A stretch of 64,000 nucleotides of DNA from assembly GCA_002189035.1 (NCBI GenBank), contig NEEC01000008.1, forward strand, positions 1,922,001-1,986,000. The letters run 5' to 3'. Shown piece after piece: positions 21,919 through 33,708 of the stretch. The DNA is from Utricularia gibba (lineage: Eukaryota > Streptophyta > Magnoliopsida > Lamiales > Lentibulariaceae). The first letter of the stretch is position 1; each line of letters opens with the position of its first letter. The notes beneath the pieces were generated by a model, which searched no databases, was not told where the DNA came from, and saw only the letters and a list, made by a program, of their open reading frames with translations. The translations under genes and the position numbers were made by a program.

Positions 21919-24900
21919 CAACTCAGCACCATGAAAACGTCAGCGTTTTGGAACCTCAGGCGTTTTTAACTGGCGAGATGAAATAGGAAAAGAACAAGTG
22001 ATGAGGCAAGCGGCGGGGAGATGAGAAGAGAGCCAGGAGAGGAGGACGATGGTTAAGGAAAAACTACTTAACCGTGGTTGGGTTTGATGGCATGCGACTG
22101 CAGGAGCCGTGGCCCTCCATCGACAGAGCCACCTCTACAACCGACGACGTGGATACGCACGTGGTGAAGTCGCCTCCGTCCACGTGGACAGATCTGTGCC
22201 ATCCGACACTTGGCGGGTGGACTCCCCTACATCTAGTATCTACACTCCCTTTATTTTATCATATCCACCAACTTGTCAATGTTGCGATTTTCAAAAAAAA
22301 AAACATTATCTTAATAAACAAGTATATGATTATCATTATTATTATTGAGATATATATTTACCTTCCAAAACCGTTAATTTGACAAATCTTATGCAAAATA
22401 AACGACGACTCGCTTTTTGTAGGAAACATACGCAGGGAATGTGTGTCAATTGTCACGTATCATATTCATTGTTTTTTCGATAATAAAAAGGTTGAAAATT
22501 TTAATTTTGAATACAAGATTAAAATAATATCTACGTAATTATTTATAATATTAAATATAGTAACATCTATCGTATGTAATTATTGATAATTTATAAATTA
22601 TAATTTCTATTGAACCAATGCAATCGTTGCATAAAAAACATCATTATATTACGTGCAATAAGAATGATCACGATTTGTAAGATATCGTAACATTTATACT
22701 GTATTTATCCCATATGTCTTTAAAATCTAACATAAATCTTGTGAGATCTAACCTTTATTGGATGATCTGGTTTTCATGTACTAATGTAATATAATCGAAA
22801 CAAGCTTTGAAACGGTATGTTTTATATAGCAAGAATCAATATCCACATAACATACTCTTTTGAAGCCTGTTCCAAACAAATTGCATTGGTACATAAAATA
22901 CCGCATGGATTGGAGAATTCTTGGCTTTTGGGAGGTATGAAAATATTTTTCTAACTACACACAAATGGAAGGCGTAGCGTAGGCATTAGAGTCAAAGAAA
23001 GAAACATGGTGAAATGTAACAGGTATCCGGAAAAGATTTAACGTCGCATCACAAGGGAGTGTGATGGATGACACCCAAGCTGTGTGAATGGAAGCAGTTA
23101 GCAAAACTACTACTACTACTACTACTAACCCCCTTCCTTCAGTCTTCTCTTTTCTGAATGCAGGCGTATGTCTCCGAGGAGACGCAGTTGTAATGACAGT
23201 AGGAGGAGGAGGAGGAGCAGTGGCAGGGTTAGATTGGTCCAGGACAGGCCTTTTCTAGGATCAGGTCCAAACACACATCCCCCCGCTGCCACCTACAGGT
23301 TTCATTTTCGGGGGAGCTCACAGAATCTAATAAAATAAAAACCAAGACAGGGATTGGATTTTGATGTCCGCCTTCTCAAATCCCATCCCATCCCACACTC
23401 TTTCAACCACCATGTAAGAACATCCCTTGAAGCACGATGTAAGAACATCAGCAGGGAAGGAGTAAGAAGAAGAAGAGGAGGAGGGCAGACAGACATGGGA
23501 CACAACCCAGAAAACCCGTAATCACGACCGGGTCCACTCCAAATCCCAAGCCAGGTTGGATGCAACCAAAACAGACCAGGGGGTTATTCGGTATTTAGCC
23601 GGTTTCTTCCCTTTCCAATCCAATTTCATGTGTTTTCACCGCTACCTAGAGTAGATTCGGGAAAGGGATGGGGACCATAATCATTTTCTTTTCTTTTCTT
23701 TTCCTTGGATGAACTCTGTGCCGGAACATGGTACCTGTACCTCACATGCCCGTGCTTACCCATCTCCGATCCCAAAATTATTTAACACAACAATCTGTAC
23801 TCGTATTATACATGTGTGTCCAAGAGCAGCTCATGATAACAACTTTTGACTGAATCGCCCCACCCCTTTTCAAAATCTGAATGATGGAATATGCAGTGCA
23901 CAGAAGCCATCTCTTCTTTTATTTGTCTGAATACTAAACGTTGGGTGTCTGTCTGATCCGAGTTCTAGAGTGTTGTTTGGGCAACGTGCGTGAAATCCGA
24001 CCTGTCATCGGAAACTGAAACTGGGTTCGCCCGCCCACAAAACAAATGGAACTCATCTAATGCACGTTACTCTTGCTGATGGCTACGGGTCCCAACAAAT
24101 CGCCGTCTCCCTGTCCGCATCGCCGCTCAACCATGTAATAACTTACTTGTTTCTATGATGTTTTAATTTAATCCTTATTAAATATGAATGGGATTAGTTT
24201 ACATAAAAATAAATTATTTGAAAATATTTTGTATTTATAATTGAATTTACATACAATATCTATATAGATGATTGGAGTGAGAACTTTTTCGGAATATAAA
24301 AAGTAATAGTATATTTTCTGATCATGGTATTAATTTATAATAGTAAATAAATGAAACGAACCGTAGGATGAAAACAGTAGCCCATTGGGATGCTATTGGG
24401 CCATTTCGCCCAATTTTGTTCTTACTTGGACTATACAATACCGTCCGGAAGTGAACCCTAGTGTGCTGTGTCGCCTACGGCTCTCTAGTCTGGCCCGTAA
24501 AAATTCGTTGATTTTAAGAATTCAATTTTATATGGTGTGTTATTTTAAAATATATACACATTTTACAAATTCATACAATTACAAATGAAAAAAAATTAAT
24601 TTATCAAATACAACACTTAACTTAAAAAAATTCATTAATACCTAAAAAATAATGTCAACAAACATGAAACAATATAATAAAAAGTTTCAATTTAATAAAA
24701 TATGCATAAATTACACTAGTCTAAACATCAAAGTCATTGTTTAATCATAAATCAAAGTGATTCAATTCCTATTATCATTCCTTTGTTCTTTTTCATATAT
24801 GCATGCACCTTGCACCCATCCCATGAATCACACACTTGATGTGCATCCAGTGCGTGATTTTCCGTGAATTGTAGGGAATCATGCAACGTAGTGAATAAAT

Positions 24901-25030
24901 TGTGTGAAGTAAAAACGTGAAATTGTTAATATATTAATATATATTATTTAATATAAAGTAACATTATAAAGAGTCTTGAATATAGATTTCATTGGAATTT
25001 AGAAAAAGCTTTCATGTTTATTACAACTTA
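21919..25030. other. Long AT-rich intergenic region upstream of IDD
   Basis: About 3.1 kb with no supported gene. 22020-22250 is probably IDD leader/promoter. 22260-22900 and 24130-25030 are AT-rich. 22950-24120 is more balanced and has simple repeats. The 87-codon minus frame at 23302-23565 has no recognisable domain. I looked for familiar conserved miRNA words and saw none. Confidence 0.5.
23107..23127. repeat. (CTA)n trinucleotide microsatellite
   Basis: Seven CTA units in a row. A second purine-rich simple tract (AGG repeats) lies at about 23201-23217. Confidence 0.85.
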
Positions 25031-25197
25031 GAGTATGCTTAGTACATGGATAAATTATATCAAAGATAACAAAAGGTATATAAAGAGAAAGTATATAACA
25101 GTATAATTTTATTCTAATTACTCTACTTCTATTATTTTATTATATATTCATGGTGTAAATTATTCTGATTATGATTTATCCTATCTACCAAACATTC
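25031..25197. mobile_element. Candidate MITE with imperfect terminal inverted repeats
   Basis: The left end reads GAGTATGCTTAGTACATGG then ATAAATTATA. The reverse complement of the right end reads GAATGTTTGGTAGATAGG then ATAAATCATAATC. These match over roughly 26 positions with a few substitutions and a one-base gap. The 167-bp element is AT-rich and has no open frame. TA flanks both ends (25029-25030 and 25198-25199), which would fit a TA target duplication but is weak evidence in AT-rich DNA. It lies 300 bp before the PPR start. Family not assigned. Confidence 0.55.
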
Positions 25198-25493
25198 TAT
25201 ATTTCTTTTTTTCATTTAATTACTCCATTTATCCTCTCTACAAAACACAGGGTTAAGGTGTAACACATGGAAAAACGTGGTGTCGTTAATTTCCATGAGA
25301 TGTCTATGAAAGCGGTCGCGCCACGTTCCATTTCCGATCCGGATTCAGGGTTACGACCCGCAGCGGGATTCCAGAAGTGGGCAGGGCCCAATCTCCTTCG
25401 ACAGCTCGCACTCTCCTTTTCCCATGTTTCTCTTTGGTACAAGGGAAACTCGCGCTTTTGGCCGGAAACACAACACGTCAGATTGGTTCATCT

Positions 25494-27272
25494 ATGTTTT
25501 TCAGAACAACTGTTCTGCAAGCAGTTTCCGTTGCCAAGGCTGTTGAATCTGGTTCCGTCAAAAGAGTTAAGTTTTCATCGCGTTCATTGTTTTTCGACAA
25601 TCGACTGGTAAGTTTTGCTAAGGCGAAGAAGTATCACGACGTTTTTTTGATCTTCAATAGAATGGTGGCGGCTGATTATCTCCCTAGTCTCGCAGAGATG
25701 AATATTTTGATAAATTGCTATTGTGATTTGAAGAGGATTACCCTTGCGTTTGCTGTTTTAGGTGGGATCTTGAAGAGGGGTTATGATCCCGATTGCTATA
25801 GTTTTAGCCCTATTATTAAAGGCTATTTTTTTCAAGGTAGAGCTGGTGATGCGTTAAGGTTTGTTGATAGGATTATACGTATAGGATTTTCTCCCAATTT
25901 TTATACCTGGTCGACTTTGATTACTGGGTTGAGAAGGAGTGGAAATGTAGAAGCTGCACTCAGAATTCATGAGGCGAATGTGAAAGGAAAACTGGGGTTT
26001 GGTCACAGTTACAGCCCGAACTTGATTTATTATGTTGCATTCATCGATAGTCTCTGTAAGGAGGGGATGGTGAACAAGGCTAAAGAATTGTTTCTTGAGA
26101 TGGAGGGGCGTGGGATTTCACCAAATGTCAATGCGTATACAGCATTAATCCATGGCCTGTGTAGAATAAATGAGTGGGAGCAGGCAAAGCGATTCTTTTA
26201 CCAGGCACTGGATCGAGGAATACAACCAGATGCTTTGGCATTCAATGTTTTAATCGATTTTCTTTGCAAAGAGGGTAAAGCCGATGAAGCAAGGGGGTTG
26301 TTTGATTTGATGATTCAAAGGGGGTTACAACCTGATTCTATTTCCTTTAGCACTTTAATGAACGGGTATTGTATAGAAGGTAGACTAGAAGAGGCACAAA
26401 GCTTATTCAAAGAAATGCTTCAAAAAGGGTGCAGTCCAGATGAGGTTACTTTCAATATTTTAATGGATCTCTATTGCAGAAAGGGTAAAACGGATGAAGC
26501 AAGAGGTTTCTTGGAATTGATGATGCAGAGGGATTTGCAGCCCAACTCTTTTAACTTTAACACCCTGTTGAACGGATATTGCATGGAAGGCAGAATAGAA
26601 GAGGCAAAAAAGGTATTCCATGAAATGCTTCAGAAGGGGTGCAATCTGGACTTAGTTTCTTTTACGGCATTATTGAGTGGCTTGTTCACAGAAGGTAGCG
26701 TGCAAGATGCAAAGGACATTTTACTGGAAATGAAGTGCCATAATATTTTGCCGAATGATTGTACATATGCTGTACTAATAGATGGTTTTTTCAAGAATGG
26801 ATGCATTGAAGAAGCATTGGACTTATTCAAAACTATTGAGAAGGCAAGTTTTAAGTTGTTGAATATCAAACATTTTAACTGCCTCCTTGATGGGTTATGC
26901 AAAGCAGGAAAACTCGAGTTAGCCTTTGAGTTTTTTGAGAGGATTCCGAAGGTGGGCCTTACTCAAGATGTCATTACATATACGATCATGATTGATAGCT
27001 TATGCAAGGATGGACAGATGGAACGTGCGTATAATTTACTTTCCGAGATGGAAAAAAGAGGCTGTTTTCCTGATGTTGTCACGTTCAACAGGCTTATGCT
27101 TGGATTTATTCATAATAAAGATGCATCCAAAGTTGTAGAACTTCTTCAGAAAATGTCGGAAAGAAAACTCAAGCCTGATAAATTTACAACTGGTGTAGTT
27201 GTAGAATTACTGACTAATATTCCAGGCAATGAGAAATATTTGGAGCTGATTCCTCATTTTCCTTCCGCTTAG
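25494..27272 (+). CDS. P-class pentatricopeptide repeat protein, restorer-of-fertility-like
   Basis: PPR proteins bind organelle RNA in a base-by-repeat manner; the restorer-like (RFL) subgroup processes mitochondrial transcripts. The frame is intronless, 592 aa from the ATG at 25494. The open frame reaches 25377 upstream but without an ATG. The N-terminus (MFFRTTVLQAVSVAKAVESG) has Arg and hydroxylated residues without acids at first, suiting a mitochondrial or plastid presequence. About fourteen 35-residue repeats follow, for example PNVNAYTALIHGLCRINEWE and PDVVTFNRLMLGFIHNKD. There are no E/DYW domains. Two repeats are tandemly duplicated (70 codons). Another frame (25267-25611) opens with an ATG upstream and overlaps the first 40 codons. 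The RFL label rests on repeat style, not on alignment. Confidence 0.92.
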   Translation: MFFRTTVLQAVSVAKAVESGSVKRVKFSSRSLFFDNRLVSFAKAKKYHDVFLIFNRMVAADYLPSLAEMNILINCYCDLKRITLAFAVLGGILKRGYDPDCYSFSPIIKGYFFQGRAGDALRFVDRIIRIGFSPNFYTWSTLITGLRRSGNVEAALRIHEANVKGKLGFGHSYSPNLIYYVAFIDSLCKEGMVNKAKELFLEMEGRGISPNVNAYTALIHGLCRINEWEQAKRFFYQALDRGIQPDALAFNVLIDFLCKEGKADEARGLFDLMIQRGLQPDSISFSTLMNGYCIEGRLEEAQSLFKEMLQKGCSPDEVTFNILMDLYCRKGKTDEARGFLELMMQRDLQPNSFNFNTLLNGYCMEGRIEEAKKVFHEMLQKGCNLDLVSFTALLSGLFTEGSVQDAKDILLEMKCHNILPNDCTYAVLIDGFFKNGCIEEALDLFKTIEKASFKLLNIKHFNCLLDGLCKAGKLELAFEFFERIPKVGLTQDVITYTIMIDSLCKDGQMERAYNLLSEMEKRGCFPDVVTFNRLMLGFIHNKDASKVVELLQKMSERKLKPDKFTTGVVVELLTNIPGNEKYLELIPHFPSA

Positions 27273-29041
27273 TATCAGAATGAAGTAGCGATTGGTGTGG
27301 CTACTCTACTTGGCGCCATTCACCTGAAATACAAACTTGTAAAGCCTACCGACTTTTTCCTCACCAGGTTTTACTACGGATCCTGTTCAGTAACTGACAT
27401 ATCTGAGCCTGTAGTTGCTCATAGTTTGGATCTAATCTGCATGTTTATGAATTTTTCAGACTTGATGCTGCTGCAATGGTACTTGGCATGCCACTGATGT
27501 GATGTGATATTTGCTTGGATGCTGAGGTGTAAACTACTGTGCAAGGAGAGGTAAGGCACATGAAGCAACCAATGTCATTTTCATGTTGATTGCTGTGGGC
27601 AGCATCTTCTCATGTGAAACCAACCTCTGTTGCCACCAACTTGACCAGCTCCAGTGGGAAGAAAATAGAGTCCACCTTCATCAGCAAATTCCATGGCTTC
27701 ACACTAAGGATGCTTCAAGGTGCTCCAGTAACGATTCCTGTTGAGAATCCATCTTCCCCTGTCTGATTCATATCACCACCCCCTTTCCCATTAGCCACAG
27801 CAAGCTCCAAGCAAGTCTGGGAAAACTCACCCGAGTCTGTTGGTTGGGAAAACTCAGCGAATTGTTTGGAGGGTTGTTGAAGATGGCTGAGTTTGCAGCT
27901 ATTTCACTGGTCCAAGGGGGGAAAACCTCAAATATGTACAGCAATGTGAAGTAATCATGGGTGACAGAAGCAAGGATGGGAAGGTGTTTGAAAAATCCAA
28001 GTGAGAAATCAGCAATAGAACATAGACTAATGACCCTAGGCTTAGGCTCCACGTGTACGGGAGGAGCGATTGGATAGCGAGCATAGCTCATGGAACATGT
28101 GCTGATTACATTCGGATAATGCTGCAGAAGATGCTGAGTTCTTGTTTTGGTGGAGAACACTGTGTTGGGTTCCCCCATCGCCGTCACGTGCCCCACACCC
28201 TCCCCCACGCCATGCGCATCTGGACACGTTTTATTCAGAAATAATTTTTCAATTTCGTGACAGTAAAAAGTTATAGAAATATTTAAATTTAGATAACATT
28301 CACTTTATACAATTGTTCAAAAACATCAAATGAATAAATTATTGCTTGTATTAATTTAAAATATGTATTTCTTAATAATTTCGATGGAGTATATTTAAAT
28401 TATTTTAATCCTTTAAGATTTATTTCTTTTCATACTAAAGTATATGAAAAGAATTCTACAGTCGTTTTGTCTTTTCATGACATTTTTTGTATATGAACTG
28501 ATAATCATATTTATATCTTATGTCGTAATATTATATGTTAAAATTAATATTTATCGATATCAATTTTTTGTTCTTTTAAATATTCTAAAATATAATTAAA
28601 TTTAAAAGTAATATCAGAAACAGCGTTCCCAAAAAATAAAAAAGAAAGAAAATGCGGAAATAGTAAAAACAGAGAGGATTTAGTCCGGCAGAAAGTTAAC
28701 GGTCACCGCGCCGTAGCCGTTTTCCTTTCTTTTTGCGTGACGTCGGCGCCACGTGGTGGCTATCGGAATTTGGTTCCGTGGAACCCAGCTACCCAAAGGA
28801 CGGGAATACGGAAAATACTCCGGGTACTTTTTGGGGAAAAGGTACAATTTTTTTTCTTTGGCCACTCACACGCTGAAGCGGGAAGAGGAATTGATTTTTT
28901 TGGGGTTATCTTCATTTAATGCTTTCAAGTGAAAAGAGACGATTGCAGACAAGAGGTATTGGTTCCGTCGGTTTTTGTCAAATTGTGTTGCTTCCTGGAA
29001 GTCCTCGGCTTTTTGGGAATGCCTATTTTATAAAATAAGAG
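27273..29041. other. Intergenic, PPR 3' side to 5'-nucleotidase leader
   Basis: 27273-28240 is of mixed composition. A 146-codon minus-strand frame at 27768-28208 is open but shows no domain I recognise. 28240-28650 is AT-rich. 28680-29041 is GC-richer and is probably promoter and leader of the next gene. No gene is claimed. Confidence 0.45.
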
Positions 29042-32000
29042 ATGCGTATCACCAAGGGGTGGCCATTCTCGTTTTGCGCCTCTTTGGTTTCTTTCTCCGC
29101 TTTCCCTTCCCCATTTTCTTCGAGGACTTTGCGTATCCCTTCCCAAGGATTCTGTTCGTTGATCTCCAACCGCTTTTTGTGCAGAAGGAAGGTGAATTTT
29201 GCTCCAGGTTTGTTTGGTTTGCTCATATAAAACTTTTTAACTGTCATATTTGCTGTGCAAGTTCGTGGATTGAGGATTACTGGTATTGCCAACTCTATCA
29301 TTTCTCCTCACTTGTTTGTTGGTGTTGTCTTCTTTCAAGTTCGACTTCGATTGTCATGAGCATGCACGGTTGAAATAATAATTACTTGGCATAAGGTTCA
29401 TGTTTTTGGTTTCATGTGTCATCATCAAGTAATTTAAGAGAACTCATCCTTTTCTCGTTGAGGGATGTACATTTTTTGTGTATCTATGGAGTTAGTACTT
29501 CATGAAATTCATCATTTTTTAGAATTCCCTAAACCCAGAATCATTTTTCACCTTTTTGAGGGGTCTGAATTGTTTTATACTTTCATGAGTGTAAGGGGAT
29601 AACTATGCCCCATGTACATATTCAAATTGTGGAGATTTTTGTGTTATCTTTCCAACCTTGATATTATTAATGGTCTCTTTAACTTGTTCTACAGTCTCAA
29701 GAAACAACCTGTTTGCTAAGATTCATATGATGGGTACACTGCGATCTGAGAAAACCATCTCTGCTGAGGATGATAAGTACCCTCGTGTATGGTCATCCCC
29801 TGGAGGAGGAAGAAATATTGGTATAGGAAAGCAAATCTTCTGCAACAGATCTCTTAACATGAGGAACATTGTTGCTGTTGGATTTGACATGGATTATACT
29901 TTGGCCCAGTACAAACCCGAGACCTTTGAAACCCTTGCCTATGAAGGGACCGTAAAAAAGCTTGTCAATGATTTGGGCTACCCGAGAGAGGTTTTTGTTT
30001 TTTCCTCTCTCTTGTTCTTTCTTGATATCTGGCTAGTGAGTAACTCCAGATTCTTTCATAGATTACTTTACTCACCCTGTCTGGACCACAATTTATTTAT
30101 TAAAACTAATAGCATAGGCAGCAAGATAACCGTGGAATAGTCTTATAATTGATTATGATTATGTTATACTAATGTCTTTCATTCATTTCTTGATTTTCTA
30201 TCATTTTAACTAAGCTGCCCCTCTGCAGTTGCTGAAGTGGACATTTGATTGGACTTACATGGTCAGAGGACTAGTTCTGGATAAAAAGAGAGGCAACATA
30301 CTGAAGGTTTTTGTGCACCTTACATGAGTTTTTCTTCATTCTACTGTGTATTTATGTTTGTGCTATTTCTAAACAGATGGATAGACACAAGTATGTAAAG
30401 GTGGCTTATCATGGATTCAGAGAAATGAAAAAGGAAGAAAAAGTTGCCACATATGGGAGCACCTTGATTCGTGATGCATTTGATGAACCTGAATATGCTC
30501 TGATTGATACCCTTTTCTCCCTAGCTGAAGCTTACTTATTTGCTCAACTAGTTGACTTTAAAGATAGCAATCCAGGAAAAATTTTAGCTGAGTAAGAGAA
30601 TTCCTTTGACTTTGAACAACATAATCCTCTGTCGTAATTTGATGTGCTAATGTTGCCATCATTGAATTTTGATGATTGTGTAGCTATTCTCGTATGTATA
30701 AAGATGTCCGTGCTGCAGTTGACTTGTGTCATCGTGATGGGACTCTGAAAAAGATGGTTGCGAGTGATCCTGGAAGGCATGTGAGCATTTATTTCATTGT
30801 CCTTCGCCATGATATAATGTGATGCATAACAGAGCTGCTAGAGCTTGTTGATCTCAATTCTTCATGTCGCCGCGGTCATTTGTGGGTGGAATTTATTTAG
30901 ATTTTTTGTGTAAGTGCAGTCGTGTACTTTCTTTGGGTTGAATGGTTTGGGAGTATGTTGTGCAACTCTCTAAATGTGAAACTATGTTGCATGCAATCAA
31001 AAGATCATGTGGGGTCTATTTTCCTCAGTCGCACACCATATATGAATTTATTTCATCAATAAAAGTGTCCACAAGTTTGATCACCAGGTCCTTGATTCTG
31101 CAGTTATGATATCATTACAGGTATATTAATGAGGACACTTTAATCGTTCCAATGCTGAAGATGTTGCGAGATTCTGGCCGCAGTACGTTTCTTGTTACGA
31201 ACAGGTATCCCCACCAATATTAAGCTTGCATAGAGATGTTGGGCTTATAAAACATTAATGTCTTCCATGCCCTTGTTTTTGGATCGGCTCAGTTTTTAAT
31301 GCAGTGGGTGCAATACGTTAGTTAGGAACTTGAGAATGTTAGTGCAACTATAAGTTTTATGCAGTTTGATATTCCTTCTGTGTTTAACTTGACGGAACTC
31401 ATTTTCTTGTGCAGTCTGTGGGATTACACTAACATTGTAATGAATTTCCTTTGTGGGTCGAGATCAGAAAATGGTCCTTCTGGTTTGAATTTTGATTGGC
31501 TCAAGTACTTTGATGTCATTATCACTGGCAGGTGGTTACCATTTCTTAATTTAAATATTTAAGATATATATCAAATGCTATTATCACTTTAATGAATATT
31601 TTCAACCCACTCAATTTTTCGGTAAGCTTTTTAGAATCATGTTCTGTATAGCATTTGCATCATACGTTTCATCCTTAACAGTGCAAAACCAAGCTTTTTT
31701 CATGATGAGAACCGCGCTAATCTTTTTGAAGTGGATCCTGAGTCAGGTATGCTCCTGAATACTGACAATGGAACACCTATGCCCCAGGTTAGTTAGCATA
31801 AATTCTGGTTTTGATAAATGCTTTTTTAAAAATTTCTATCAAATAGAGTCAATATTTGTTTGATTGATTAGGTCGATGCTTCTCTAAGGTTGCCTATAAA
31901 ACCTCACAGCAAGAGTCGCCTAGTGTTCCAGGTGCGCGCATTTACTCTAGAAAGGATGTTTGTTAGTTCTTAGAATTAGGAGAAGTCAAAGGCCAAATGT

Positions 32001-33708
32001 TTCCTGATTTTTCCTCTTGATTAATTTCATGGAGGATCTTGATGATCTTTTGGAGTTAATTTTCAGGGAGGGAATGTAGGCCATCTGCATAAATTGCTTT
32101 CCGTAGAATCAAGTTCTCAGGTAACTGCACCACTTCAATAGCACTTCTTACAAAAATACATATCAATATAAAAATGGTTACATACATTTAAGGTCTTACT
32201 AATTGATAACATTGCTTGGTGGATATTCTAAATGCAAGTGCTGTCATAGAAAAATCACTAGCTTTAACCAAATATCACATGACTAAGTAAGTGTGCCGTT
32301 TATCTTTGAAAAAATGTGGACGTTAATGGGATATTTAACTATAAAATACAAGGTTTTTTTTTGTGAGCCATTTTAGGATGGAAACCCTATTTTAGAGAAG
32401 ATTACTTAATTTTTATGAATTCCTATCTTGCCTTGACTCAATGTTTGATACCTGATACGTAGGTACTTTATGTTGGTGATCACATTTATGGGGATATATT
32501 GCGCAGCAAAAAGGTTCTGGGTATGCATACATAGTGCTTTTAGATTCGTGTACATTATTTTTCAAAGTAAACCTGTACCTCCTTACTTTCATCCAACTCC
32601 GGCATAGTCTTAACTTTATTTTCATGACAACCTTCACCCTCAATGAGTGTCGAGCAATTACTTCCTCTTGATTATTCAATTTTGTTCAAAGCCTACTCAT
32701 AGCCATCACATATTGCTGCATTTAGTTTCCACATTTTAGTGTTAACTTTAACAAACTGATGTTGGACTTGCTTTTAAGATGCACTGAGGTTTTTTCACAG
32801 GTTGAGGGTGTCATTGGCTTGTCGTATTATGAGAACGCATATGTACAAGTGTTGATTGTATCTTGATTTAAAAGTTAATTTTTTCCCTAGGCTGGAGAAC
32901 GATGCTCGTTGTGCCAGAGCTTGAGAAGGAAGTCGAACTTCTCTCAACTTTGAGGGATGCCCGCAAGGTGGAAAATAAATTCGAAGTTGCTGGTGACTGA
33001 TTCTTTTTGTTTTTTCTATCTTCCTCGTAATCTTCCTTATTTTGAGTCCACATCTTATCCTTCTGTAGGAACTTCAGTTACTGAGGAATAACCGTGACCA
33101 TATTGAAGACAAGATAGACCACCTAAAGTGGAGCCTCAGGTACGAGATTCTGTTTACAGATACATACATTGAGAAGGCAATCACTGCCTCCTTTGAAATG
33201 CCATCCATGGACAGGTTTGATGGTGGGAACATTGACAAGGAAGATGTGCTAGAGGAGCTCGAACAGTTGCAGGTTCGGTGTCACTTGGATGACATATCCC
33301 CACTTGCACCTCGTTATTTATAGCATCGCAACTTAGACATGGGATACCAAATAATTCAGAATGCCATTTTTGCAGGCACAGAAGGAGCAGTTCCGGTTGA
33401 GTCATCAACAGTCCCAACGTGAACACCATCACAAGGTACGATAGAGGTTCACTGAGGCAACCCACCCAGAGACATCAACCGATGAGACAAATAGATTGTG
33501 TTGACTCGTTGATTCATTTCAGTTCCACAAGGTATGGGGACAGCTGATGAAGACAGGCTACCAGAACTCACGCTTTGCACATCAGGTGGAGAGATTCGCT
33601 TGCCTGTATACAAGCCAAGTGACGAACCTGAGCCTCTACTCTCCAGACAAATATTACAGACCAAGTGAGGATTTCATGCCCCATGAGTTCGATATCCTTT
33701 CCCTTTGA
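29042..33708 (+). CDS. HAD-superfamily 5'-nucleotidase domain protein (cytosolic II-type, IG family)
   Basis: Relatives dephosphorylate purine nucleoside 5'-monophosphates; plant members are poorly studied. Fifteen exons join in phase to 617 aa: 29042-29207, 29695-29990, 30229-30306, 30377-30591, 30684-30776, 31121-31204, 31415-31531, 31682-31787, 31872-31931, 32067-32120, 32463-32520, 32891-32967, 33069-33272, 33376-33435, 33523-33708. The nucleophile motif is VGFDMDYTLAQY (DxDxT). Motif II is STFLVTNS, and the acidic motif is YVGDHIYGDILRSKK. The C-terminus is helical and ends HEFDILSL. Exon 1 encodes MRITKGWPFSFCASLVSFSA followed by Arg/Ser-rich sequence, a good mitochondrial or plastid targeting peptide. 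The fifth intron has a GC donor. The first exon is inferred from phase and an uninterrupted ATG frame; the rest is firm. Confidence 0.93.

Noticed and set aside
33131-33160. Possible splice donor CTCAG/GTACGAG in the 5'-nucleotidase exon 13
   Set aside because: The nearest acceptor would make an intron of about 20 nt. The frame is open through the site and the exon length is a multiple of three without it.
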